This document shows, one piece after another, positions 14,123-21,156 of a stretch of DNA of 21,156 nucleotides. This DNA comes from Flavobacteriales bacterium UBA7325 (GTDB lineage: Bacteria; Bacteroidota; Bacteroidia; Flavobacteriales_D; Crocinitomicaceae): positions 1 through 21,156 of the forward strand of contig DKPV01000037.1 in NCBI GenBank assembly GCA_002471375.1, in the 5' to 3' direction. Made by a program: the position numbers and the translations under genes. How positions within the stretch are numbered: the stretch's first letter is position 1; the number at the start of each line of letters is the position of its first letter. The notes under the pieces were generated by a model. That model searched no databases. It was not told the origin of the DNA and worked only from the letters and a program-made list of their open reading frames with translations.

Positions 14123-16516
14123 ATGCAACGCTTACTAATATTTTTCATCTTCTTGTGTGCTAATTATACCTTCTCTCAGGAGACTTGCACCGTTAGTGGA
14201 CACATCACGGACGCGTCCGATGGAGAAACTGTAATTGGGGCTAAAGTTTATATCGCATCAATTCAGAAAGGTGCAATCACCAATAATTATGGTTTCTATT
14301 CGCTAACCATCCCATGCGGGGAATACGAGCTTGAGTTTAGAATTAGCGGACAGAGAACTGAGAAGAAGACTATCGTCCTGAATGGGGATTTTCTGCTCGA
14401 CTATGAGATGGGTGCCAATGTTCAATCAATCGATGAAGTCGTAATACGGGGCGATGCATTAGACAATACAAATAGTACAAAGATTGGCCAAATTGAACTA
14501 GACATCGCAGAAATTAAGACCCTTCCAGCCTTTATGGGTGAGGTAGATATTATTAAAACAATACAATTACTGCCAGGCGTATCTTCAGCTGCAGAAGGCG
14601 GACAAGGTTTTTACGTTCGTGGAGGTGGTCCGGATCAGAATTTAGTGCTACTCGACGAAGCCGTCGTTTACAATGCTGCGCATCTATTTGGATTTTTCTC
14701 GGTTTTCAATGCAGATGCTGTAAAAAATGTCAATCTCATAAAAGGAGGTATGCCTGCAAATTTCGGTGGCCGAATGTCTTCCGTCTTGGAGGTAAATATG
14801 AACGAGGGAAACTATAAAAAATTCAAAGCAAAAGGAGGTATCGGTGCCATCTCATCTCGCCTGACTCTTGAGGGACCACTTAAAAAAGACAAAGGGTCTT
14901 TCATTGTATCCGGCCGTCGAACCTACATAGACGTAATCATGAGGGCTGCTATTCCTGATTCATCTCCGTTTTCAGGGTCAAGCTATTACTTCTATGATTT
15001 TAATCTCAAATTAAATTACAAGCTAACCAAGAAAGATAAAATATATCTCAGCAGCTATTACGGCAAAGATGAATTTCAATTTGGAAATAAAGACAATGAT
15101 TTTCAGGTAGACATGCCATGGGGGAATGCCATTGTTGCATTACGATGGAACCACATTTTTTCAAGTAAGCTATTCATGAATGTTAGCGGCACAATGACCG
15201 ACTACCTATTCAGTTTTGGATCAGAGCAAGATCAGTTTCGTTTTGAATTAAAATCTGGCATCAGAGATTGGGGTGGGAAAGTAGATTTCAGCTATTTTCC
15301 TAATCCCCGACATCGCGTGAAATGGGGACTAAACTACACGTACCATACCTTCACGCCAACGAGTGTCTCTGCATCTTCAGATGACGTTGAATTTGATACA
15401 GGGATAGCTCAGAAATTATTTAGCCATGAATCAGCTGCATACCTCCTTGATGAGATTGATCTGAATGAGAACTTTAGAATTAATTTGGGACTTCGTTACA
15501 GTACTTTTCAGCATGTGGGAGAATTCACAAGGTATATTGATGGAGGAATTAGTCAACCCGATTCCACAATTACCTATGGCAAGGGAGATCTTATTCAGTT
15601 TTACCATGGCCTTGAACCGCGGATCTCATTGCGCTGGCTCCTACCGGATAACAGTTCGATTAAAGCCGGATGGACGTACAATTATCAATATGTCCATTTG
15701 ACATCATTGTCAGCAGTCTCGCTTCCCACGGATATTTGGTTTCCTACTACTAACATAGCAAAGCCGCAAAAAGGCTGGCAAGGATCAATAGGTTATTTCC
15801 GGAATTTCAATGAAAACAAATGGGAAACTTCAGCCGAAGTGTACTATAAAGACATGCGCAACCTTATCGAATATAAAGAAGGAGCGCTTCCATCAGACAA
15901 CGTAAATGACAACACAGACAATCTCCTAACTTTCGGACGCGGGTGGAGCTACGGCGCTGAGTTTTACATTCGACGATCCTTTGGGAAATTGACAGGATGG
16001 GTTGGATATACCTGGAGTAAAACTGAACGGCTCTTTGATGAGCTCAATAACGGTCTGAAATTCCCAGCGAAATATGATCGAAGACATGATCTTTCCATTG
16101 TAGCAAGCTACAAACTAAATGATCGTTGGAATTTCAGCGCCGCATTTATTTACGCAACTGGAAACACGTTAACGTTACCAACATCTTGGTATGTTCAGGG
16201 CCAAGATTTATTATTCAATTATGGTTCAAGAAATTCAACACGTATGGCCCCATACCATAGACTTGACCTATCCGCAATATGGTATTCTAAGGCCTATAAA
16301 ATAAAGGAAGATCCAGAAGGAAATATCATCAAAACCAAGAAACGATTTAGAAGTAATTGGGCATTCTCAATTTACAATGTGTACAACCGAGCGAACCCAT
16401 ATTTCCTATACGTTGATAATGACGGTGATTTTCTACAGGGCAATTTTGAGATCTCTGTAAAACAAGTCACCTTATTCCCAATCATACCAAGTGTGACATG
16501 GAACTTTGAATTTTAG
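14123..16516 (+). CDS. TonB-dependent outer-membrane receptor
   Basis: A 797-residue outer-membrane protein. A signal peptide (1-19) is followed by a carboxypeptidase-D-regulatory-like beta domain (about 21-98, TCTVSGHITDASDGETVIGA), typical of Bacteroidota receptors. A TonB-box-like IDEVVIRG is at 103-110. The plug domain (about 125-230) contains QLLPGVSSAAEGGQG, FYVRGGGPDQN and NLIKGGMPANFGGRMSS. The remainder is a 22-strand beta barrel rich in aromatic strands, ending in a terminal Phe (SVTWNFEF), as expected for barrel assembly. It imports an unknown ligand with energy from TonB. The length is shorter than SusC-type receptors (about 1000) and fits the smaller TonB-dependent receptors that pair with DUF4249 lipoproteins. 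The DUF4249 gene follows after 11 bases and is surely cotranscribed. Confidence 0.95.
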   Translation: MQRLLIFFIFLCANYTFSQETCTVSGHITDASDGETVIGAKVYIASIQKGAITNNYGFYSLTIPCGEYELEFRISGQRTEKKTIVLNGDFLLDYEMGANVQSIDEVVIRGDALDNTNSTKIGQIELDIAEIKTLPAFMGEVDIIKTIQLLPGVSSAAEGGQGFYVRGGGPDQNLVLLDEAVVYNAAHLFGFFSVFNADAVKNVNLIKGGMPANFGGRMSSVLEVNMNEGNYKKFKAKGGIGAISSRLTLEGPLKKDKGSFIVSGRRTYIDVIMRAAIPDSSPFSGSSYYFYDFNLKLNYKLTKKDKIYLSSYYGKDEFQFGNKDNDFQVDMPWGNAIVALRWNHIFSSKLFMNVSGTMTDYLFSFGSEQDQFRFELKSGIRDWGGKVDFSYFPNPRHRVKWGLNYTYHTFTPTSVSASSDDVEFDTGIAQKLFSHESAAYLLDEIDLNENFRINLGLRYSTFQHVGEFTRYIDGGISQPDSTITYGKGDLIQFYHGLEPRISLRWLLPDNSSIKAGWTYNYQYVHLTSLSAVSLPTDIWFPTTNIAKPQKGWQGSIGYFRNFNENKWETSAEVYYKDMRNLIEYKEGALPSDNVNDNTDNLLTFGRGWSYGAEFYIRRSFGKLTGWVGYTWSKTERLFDELNNGLKFPAKYDRRHDLSIVASYKLNDRWNFSAAFIYATGNTLTLPTSWYVQGQDLLFNYGSRNSTRMAPYHRLDLSAIWYSKAYKIKEDPEGNIIKTKKRFRSNWAFSIYNVYNRANPYFLYVDNDGDFLQGNFEISVKQVTLFPIIPSVTWNFEF

Positions 16517-16527
16517 CATTCCAAAAT

Positions 16528-17499
16528 ATGATCAAATCAATCACATATCAATTCATTCTTTTTGCAAGCTTCATAGGACTTACTGTCCTGTTGAATGGTT
16601 GTACAAAAGAAGTAACAATTGACATTCCTGGGTATAAAGAGCAATTGGTAATCGATGGACGAATTGAAACCGATTCACCACCCTTTGTACTCCTCTCAAA
16701 ATCTATGGAAGTTTATGCTTCAACGGATTTAGAAGCCTTCCTAAACGGTTTCATTTCTGGTGCAGTTGTCACTGTTTCGAACGGTACAACAACAGTGACA
16801 TTATCTGAAATTTGTTCAGATAATCTTCCTCCAGGCACGGAAGAACTAGCAGCATCAATGTTTGGGATACCTGTTTCTGAGTTAGCAAACTATCAACTGT
16901 GCGCCTACACCTCATTCGACCCTGCAATATGGGGAGAGATCGGAAAAACTTATACGCTTACCGTTAGTTATGAAGGTCAAACTTACACCGCAGAAACGAG
17001 TATCGTTAGCCCTACTTCTTTTGACAACTCATACTGGCAAGCAGATGGCGACACGCCAAATCATGGCTTTTCATGGGTGACTTTATCCGATCCAGGAGGA
17101 GTATTTGACGCCTACAAATGGGAAGTTAAACGAATTGACCTAGATGAGAATGGTGAGGAAAGGGATCAGTCATTCATGCCTACATTCAGTCCTGTTTTTG
17201 ACGATGAATTTTTCGATGGATTAACCTTCGACTTTTGGTATGAGAACCCATATGCATACGGTGAGGGTTACACGGAAGATACGGAATGGCTTTTTGAACA
17301 AGGAGACACAGTTGTAATTAAATTGTCCAAGATGGATGAACCGCTGTATGAATTCATGGAGAAGAAATATATACAACTGCAGACGGCCGGAAATCCTTTC
17401 GCCACTCCAACTAATATCCCAAGTAACATCCAAGGAGGAGCTCTTGGGGTTTGGGCAGGATACTCCCCGAGTTTCGATACACTTGTCTGCGAGCCGTAA
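16528..17499 (+). CDS. DUF4249 domain outer-membrane lipoprotein
   Basis: A 323-residue lipoprotein. The N-terminal hydrophobic segment ends in a lipobox, LNGC (22-25), so the mature protein starts at Cys25. The opening of the mature protein (KEVTIDIPGYKEQLVIDGRI), the beta-rich N-terminal domain with the GAVVTVSNG strand and the YTLTVSYEGQTYTAETSI strand pair are characteristic of the DUF4249 family. Members regularly sit directly after a TonB-dependent receptor in Bacteroidota and are thought to be its surface partner, similar in role to SusD, though unrelated in fold. The gap of 11 bases to the receptor supports that pairing. The ligand is unknown. Confidence 0.88.
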   Translation: MIKSITYQFILFASFIGLTVLLNGCTKEVTIDIPGYKEQLVIDGRIETDSPPFVLLSKSMEVYASTDLEAFLNGFISGAVVTVSNGTTTVTLSEICSDNLPPGTEELAASMFGIPVSELANYQLCAYTSFDPAIWGEIGKTYTLTVSYEGQTYTAETSIVSPTSFDNSYWQADGDTPNHGFSWVTLSDPGGVFDAYKWEVKRIDLDENGEERDQSFMPTFSPVFDDEFFDGLTFDFWYENPYAYGEGYTEDTEWLFEQGDTVVIKLSKMDEPLYEFMEKKYIQLQTAGNPFATPTNIPSNIQGGALGVWAGYSPSFDTLVCEP

Positions 17500-17543
17500 G
17501 AATAAGATATTCTATGCGTCGAAGAATTATTATAGTTGAATAA

Positions 17544-18155
17544 ATGAATTCGAAAAACCTACTTATTGTTTTTGTTAAAAATCCAGTTCAAGGAAAGGCA
17601 AAAACAAGACTAGCGGCAACCATTGGAGCCGAAGCAGCATTGGATGTTTACAAAGAGCTAATTAGCATCACAGAGAAAGCGACATCAAAGATCAGCGACT
17701 GCGATTTACACGTCTACTTCTCTTCTGAGATTAATGAATCCTTGTGGCCAGGTAAGATGAAGTTTATTCAGCAAGGAGCAGACCTTGGTGAGAGAATGTA
17801 TTCTGCATTTCATCACGGATTTGAGCTAGGTTATCATCGCATTGTTGGAGTTGGATCTGACCTTCCAGATTTAAACTCAGAAACGATTTCTACGGGCATT
17901 AGCGCACTCTCAACTAATGATGTAGCATTCGGACCTTCAGATGATGGTGGTTACTATTTAATTGGAATGTCTCAACCAACACCCTGTATTTTTGAAAACA
18001 AGAAATGGAGTACAGAATCACTTTTAGACGAAACTACGCGTGAATTATCGGGCAAGAGTATTAGCTATTCCCTTCTTGAAACACTAAATGATGTAGACAC
18101 GATTGAAGATTTGAGATCCTCATCGCTTTCAGATAAATTCTCCGAATATCTATAA
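17544..18155 (+). CDS. DUF2064 / TIGR04282 glycosyltransferase-like protein
   Basis: A 203-residue protein with the nucleotide-diphospho-sugar-transferase (GT-A-like) motifs of the TIGR04282/DUF2064 family: VKNPVQGKAKTRL (11-23), LGERMYSAF (81-89), GSDLPDL (104-110) and GPSDDGGYYLIG (130-141). Some members are linked to arsenosugar biosynthesis; others sit beside unrelated glycosyltransferases, so the substrate is not assigned. It follows the DUF4249 gene by 44 bases on the same strand and ends 3 bases before the convergent metalloprotease. The lengths of the family and this protein agree (about 200). No arsenic gene is visible in the window, so arsenosugar synthesis is not supported locally. 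Confidence 0.88.
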   Translation: MNSKNLLIVFVKNPVQGKAKTRLAATIGAEAALDVYKELISITEKATSKISDCDLHVYFSSEINESLWPGKMKFIQQGADLGERMYSAFHHGFELGYHRIVGVGSDLPDLNSETISTGISALSTNDVAFGPSDDGGYYLIGMSQPTPCIFENKKWSTESLLDETTRELSGKSISYSLLETLNDVDTIEDLRSSSLSDKFSEYL

Positions 18156-18158
18156 AGA

Positions 18159-20087
18159 TTACTTCTTTACAACTCTAATCACTTCATCACCCACCTTAAC
18201 AAGGTATACACCCGAAGCTAGTTGATTTATATCGCAAAAGAAACTAGCCGCAGTCGTTCGTGTAAAATCAACACTTGACGAAAGGTCCTTCCCATTAGGT
18301 GAAGTAATCATTGGTGTTGACTCAATTTCAGAAGAAGCACTAATGATAAGACTTCCCGATGTAGGATTAGGATAAGCCTTGATACCTTCTACCGAAAGCT
18401 CACCTAAACCAACTTGTGCAGGATCCTCGAAACCATCGATTAAGATATTATCAATCATTGATGCTGATCCATTGAGTGACCCGTTATAGTCCGCACTATA
18501 TTTATGACTTCCTTCTATCGTAAGAGTGAATACAGTGCCATCATACGCTGATAGATCAAATGAATAGTTCGTGAACCCTACATCATCAGAAGATGGGGAT
18601 TCAACACTAATCACACTATTAATCTGAACACCATTCACTAAAACACGAAGGTGCGTATAGTTATCATTCGAAGTACGAATCTGACGCTTATCAAAATCAA
18701 GAGAAGTACCTGTAAATCCTGTAGCATTTACACATAATGAGACTTCAGACTTGTAATATGGATTCCATAATTCTTCAAAAGCAGTAACAACTGATGGAGT
18801 TTTGAAACTGGGACTACTTGAAGTAATCTCCGTCCCGTCCAACAACATTCCGAAAGATCCAGACTCCGCGGCATCAGTACTTAACGACACTTGGTTCTTC
18901 CAGCTATTTTGGATATTAAATATCTCAATATCTGCCGTTCCATTTTCAAAATCGTTTGAATAAGGCAAATTCACCGATCCAACTGACACAGCCTGAACAT
19001 AGGTGTCCGTTGCTCCTAAGAAATCTGTAGTGGTAAGAGTTACATCATAAATTCCAGGTGTTGCATAGATATGCGATGGAGATTCATCTGTAGAAGTAGC
19101 CGAACCGTCTCCAAAATCCCACAAATAATCATCGCCAGCATGCGAAGCATTGTAAAACTCAACCGCCGTGACGTTGTAACAATCTACAATTGGCGCCACA
19201 TAAAAAAAAGCATCTACATCGATTAATACCGACGGATAATCCAAATAAGTACGCTCATTTTGAAGCGTCCATAGAATTCTGTCCAATTGATCTTCCGTAA
19301 AATCTACTCGGCATTCCTTAGACGCATATGACATTACATTCGTAACCATTGGATCATACTGCTCACCATTCTCATCAGTATCAGTTCCATAATAATTACA
19401 CCCAGCAGAGTTGAAGTTACTTGTTCCATTAAGTCTTGGGTCTGCTGGTGTATCACACAATAAATCACCTTCACTTGAACAATCAGTACCATCAACTGCT
19501 TCATCGCCAAATGAAGTTTCATGCGTGTGATAAAGTCCTAAGTAATGCCCAACTTCATGTACGAGCGTACTACCATTGGCCATACATCCTTTTGATTGTA
19601 TTACGAAATCAAGCCCTCCTGGGAATTGTGCATGACCACAGATTGCATTTCCAGAACTACTTACAGTATTAGCTATGTAGATATTAAGAACATATGTCTC
19701 TGCATAAGCAGCATCTAAGGCCGCCATCTGTGATTTATCGTAATCATAGAATAAAGATTCATCAATAAAATTGATCTCCTCAATTTGATAGAAATGGATG
19801 CTTGCATTAATGTAGAAGTCATTCAGTCGATCAAAAGCTCTGAGACAATCCATTTCAGAAATCCCTCCTGAACCACTATTATCTCGAATAATATGAAGCT
19901 GAACAGGAATATTAAACGTTGTAGTTCCATAAGCCTTTTCAAGGGCCGTTCTTTCCTTCCACCTCTCGTTATACTCGTTCAACCGGTCAATATTTGTGTT
20001 ATCTATTTCAGTCCCACAGCTTAAAACCTGAGCGGATATAAGAGTTGGGAATAAAGCAATGATTGAGAGAAGGGTTAGTGATTTCAT
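18159..20087 (-). CDS. Secreted M43-family zinc metalloprotease with PKD and type IX sorting domains
   Basis: A 642-residue secreted protease. A signal peptide (1-20) leads to a propeptide or N-terminal region, then a metzincin catalytic domain with HEVGHYLGLYH (177-187, the HExxHxxGxxH zinc site, catalytic Glu178) and the Met-turn VMSYA (251-255). Together with the cysteine pattern around CDTPADP (211-217), this is the M43B (cytophagalysin/pappalysin-like) type. A PKD domain covers about 305-370 (YLWDFGDGSA). A beta-sandwich domain covers about 375-550. A C-terminal type IX secretion sorting domain (about 560-642) has the hallmark AYPNPTSGSLIISAS and ends SGVYLVKVGDEVIRVVKK. It is probably exported across the outer membrane by the type IX system and cleaves extracellular protein. 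It has its own promoter and lies downstream of a gene for another secreted protein. Confidence 0.95.
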   Translation of the reverse strand: MKSLTLLSIIALFPTLISAQVLSCGTEIDNTNIDRLNEYNERWKERTALEKAYGTTTFNIPVQLHIIRDNSGSGGISEMDCLRAFDRLNDFYINASIHFYQIEEINFIDESLFYDYDKSQMAALDAAYAETYVLNIYIANTVSSSGNAICGHAQFPGGLDFVIQSKGCMANGSTLVHEVGHYLGLYHTHETSFGDEAVDGTDCSSEGDLLCDTPADPRLNGTSNFNSAGCNYYGTDTDENGEQYDPMVTNVMSYASKECRVDFTEDQLDRILWTLQNERTYLDYPSVLIDVDAFFYVAPIVDCYNVTAVEFYNASHAGDDYLWDFGDGSATSTDESPSHIYATPGIYDVTLTTTDFLGATDTYVQAVSVGSVNLPYSNDFENGTADIEIFNIQNSWKNQVSLSTDAAESGSFGMLLDGTEITSSSPSFKTPSVVTAFEELWNPYYKSEVSLCVNATGFTGTSLDFDKRQIRTSNDNYTHLRVLVNGVQINSVISVESPSSDDVGFTNYSFDLSAYDGTVFTLTIEGSHKYSADYNGSLNGSASMIDNILIDGFEDPAQVGLGELSVEGIKAYPNPTSGSLIISASSEIESTPMITSPNGKDLSSSVDFTRTTAASFFCDINQLASGVYLVKVGDEVIRVVKK

Positions 20088-20112
20088 AAGACGGTCTTAT
20101 ATTTAAGTACCC

Positions 20113-20143
20113 TAAAGATACGTCTATTTTGGATAGATTCAAA
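20113..20143 (-). promoter_or_regulatory. Promoter of the M43 metalloprotease gene
   Basis: On the minus strand TTTG at 20140-20143, a 19-base spacer, then TATCTTTA at 20113-20120. The -7 box differs from TAnnTTTG only in its last base. It lies 25 bases upstream of the ATG at 20087. The spacing is exactly that of the TonB operon promoter at 14075-14105. Confidence 0.5.
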
Positions 20144-20148
20144 TGAAT
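20123..20148. repeat. Two neighbouring small dyads over the metalloprotease promoter
   Basis: Plus strand TCTAT-TTTGG-ATAGA at 20123-20137 lies inside the promoter spacer. ATTCA-AA-TGAAT at 20137-20148 covers the -33 element. Both arms are perfect in each case but short (5 bases) and AT-rich. They may be operator half-sites; chance is possible. Confidence 0.25.
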
Positions 20149-20172
20149 GATCTGACCGATTTTGATCGAGGA

Positions 20173-20859
20173 TTATATCCCTATAGTGATTGGCAAGATT
20201 AATCGTTGTCTACTGCCATTCAGACCACTAATAGCGTCCTCAATTTGAATATTAGGCATCTCCCATAGGATTCGCTTCATCTCACGAAGTAGGTAAACAC
20301 ACTCCAATTCACCAGAATAATCCACCGTTGGATTGTAGAGCACACCATCTTCTGCCACTTCAAATGCCATTCTGAAATAAAACGAGCTACCACGGGCATG
20401 AAGCGTTTCGCACTGAATCATTGCAGCTCTTGAGATGACTACACGATTGACTACATATGCTTCAAGTTCTCTTGAATTTTTTAAAAAAATTGTCTCATCT
20501 GATATCCCGAGAGTTGAATCCGAAGTAAATGCATCCCATCGTTCATCCATCAATGATTGTGTCGGTAGAATAAAAACAAGAGCAGTATCCTTTTTTGCAG
20601 GAACTTCGGACCCAGATAAACTTCTAGACTCATAATTGTCTGATGAAATATAGTAATTGTATTTTTTCTTATGCTTTTTTAGGGCTAGGACACCATCCTG
20701 ATAATTCACGATCGGCCTGGAAGAATTGATTGCAGTCAATGTCACACCCTCTATGGAATCTCCTGTTTCTGCATCAACAAAAATGATATACCGGTCCTTC
20801 TGGGCTAGAGAACAAATACTAAGAATACTAAATACAAAAACTGCTATCGATTTCAACAT
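20173..20859 (-). CDS. Secreted protein with a TonB C-terminal-like domain
   Basis: A 228-residue protein. A signal peptide (1-19/20, ...SICSLAQ) is followed by a beta-sandwich-like region (about 22-100, IIFVDAETGDSIEGVTLTA... DTALVFILPT) resembling the carboxypeptidase-regulatory/CNA-B type. A short linker leads to a C-terminal part (about 158-228) that resembles the TonB C-terminal domain: FRMAFEVAEDGVLYNPTVD, a helix ECVYLLREMKRILWEMPNI, then a loop with GLNGSRQRLILPITIGI. In TonB and many Bacteroidota relatives this is the pattern FxVxxDGxxxxxxV, then an EAxRVxxxMPxW helix, then NGxxVxxRxxLPIxF. There is no N-terminal membrane anchor beyond the signal peptide and no proline-rich spacer, so a canonical energy-transducing TonB is unlikely. 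It is 47 bases downstream of hldD and 85 bases upstream of the metalloprotease. The domain call rests on pattern recognition. Confidence 0.7.
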   Translation of the reverse strand: MLKSIAVFVFSILSICSLAQKDRYIIFVDAETGDSIEGVTLTAINSSRPIVNYQDGVLALKKHKKKYNYYISSDNYESRSLSGSEVPAKKDTALVFILPTQSLMDERWDAFTSDSTLGISDETIFLKNSRELEAYVVNRVVISRAAMIQCETLHARGSSFYFRMAFEVAEDGVLYNPTVDYSGELECVYLLREMKRILWEMPNIQIEDAISGLNGSRQRLILPITIGI

Positions 20860-20906
20860 AGTTTGACTTAGTTCATAAATCGTGCCTATAAAGGCTGATT
20901 CGTTTA

Positions 20907-21156
20907 TTAGTAATAAACTTTGTTCTGAAGATAATTCTCCACGTAGTCCTTTACGCCCTCTTCAAGCGTATGAAATCTCGTGTCGTAACCTGAATCGACC
21001 AGTTTTGAGACATCTGCCTCAGTATAATATTGGTATTTGTCACGAATATCCTCAGGTGTATCAATAAATGAGATAGCCTCCTCTTTACCCATTGCTGCGA
21101 AGGTATTCTTTGTCAAGTCTAAGAAAGTTCTAGCAGTACCTGAACCGAGGTTATAC
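20907..21156 (-). CDS. hldD: ADP-L-glycero-D-manno-heptose 6-epimerase, C-terminal end
   Basis: Partial: the frame stays open to the window edge, giving the last 82 residues or so. It reads YNLGSGTARTFLDLTKN at the edge, then EEAISFIDTPEDIRDKYQYY, then TEADVSKLVDSGYDTRFHTL, then EEGVKDYVENYLQ. The order FNLGxGxAxSF, (I)xxxPxxxxxxYQxxTxADxxxLxxxGYxxxFxTxxEGVxxY is that of the C-terminal substrate-binding region of HldD/RfaD, a short-chain-dehydrogenase-like enzyme. It epimerises ADP-D-glycero-heptose to the L form used in the inner core of lipopolysaccharide. The NAD-binding N-terminal half lies beyond the window. A TTG at 21116 is an internal leucine codon, not a start. The assignment is good but rests on the C-terminal part alone. 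Confidence 0.85.
   Translation of the reverse strand, partial: YNLGSGTARTFLDLTKNTFAAMGKEEAISFIDTPEDIRDKYQYYTEADVSKLVDSGYDTRFHTLEEGVKDYVENYLQNKVYY

Noticed and set aside
17544..18155. Arsenosugar biosynthesis cluster
   Set aside because: The TIGR04282 family name suggests it, but no arsenic methyltransferase, ArsR, ArsS or other cluster member is present in the window.
18153..18169. Hairpin TAAAGA-TTACT-TCTTTA as a bidirectional terminator between the convergent DUF2064 and metalloprotease genes
   Set aside because: Only six AT-rich pairs, with no GC stem and no clear T-tract; too weak to call a terminator, although its position between convergent genes is right.
21114..21116. TTG at 21116 as a start codon for a 69-residue gene
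   Set aside because: The frame stays open upstream to the window edge and the upstream residues (NLGSGTARTF) match the HldD family, so this is the middle of a longer gene.

Overview
The window looks like chromosomal DNA of a marine or free-living Bacteroidota, most likely of the Flavobacteriales/Cryomorphaceae kind. It is moderately AT-rich. It carries secreted proteins with Bacteroidota-type secretion signals (a type IX sorting domain, PKD and CUB-like domains), a TonB-dependent receptor paired with a DUF4249 lipoprotein, a two-subunit transketolase, an ECF sigma factor with the Bacteroidota-style sensor protein, and promoters resembling the Bacteroidota TTTG-N19-TAnnTTTG consensus. No rRNA, tRNA, CRISPR, insertion sequence or phage gene was seen. 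The gene density is that of ordinary core chromosome, with no gene-free stretch over 300 bases.

Layout. (1) Bases 1-1311, minus strand: a small secreted protein followed by a large secreted CUB/Ig-like adhesin-type protein that runs off the left edge. (2) 1486-7501, plus strand: a seven-gene, almost gapless run. It holds the transketolase N-half, a secreted von Willebrand A protein, the transketolase C-half, an ECF sigma factor, a single-pass membrane protein that is probably its anti-sigma partner, a Spy/CpxP-like periplasmic sensor, and a class III aminotransferase. (3) 7498-13956, minus strand: a TPR sensor histidine kinase, then pheT, bioD and bioA, again nearly gapless. The bioA stop overlaps the stop of the opposing aminotransferase. 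(4) 14123-18155, plus strand: a TonB-dependent receptor, a DUF4249 lipoprotein and a DUF2064/TIGR04282 glycosyltransferase-like protein. (5) 18159-21156, minus strand: an M43 metalloprotease with PKD and type IX sorting domains, a secreted protein whose C-terminus resembles the TonB C-terminal domain, and the C-terminal end of ADP-heptose epimerase (hldD).

How the parts fit. Central carbon metabolism (transketolase) is transcriptionally tied to an envelope-sensing sigma/anti-sigma/sensor cassette and to a secreted VWA protein. Biotin synthesis (bioD, bioA) is tied to phenylalanyl-tRNA synthetase and to an orphan histidine kinase. The remainder is envelope biology: outer-membrane uptake, type IX secretion cargo and LPS core heptose.

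The observation most worth follow-up is the split transketolase operon. A secreted VWA gene sits between the two enzyme halves. It is in frame with the first half, separated only by a stop codon, starts at TTG behind a good Shine-Dalgarno sequence, and overlaps the second half by 4 bases. The TonB_C-like soluble periplasmic protein and the dyad symmetries at three control points come next.
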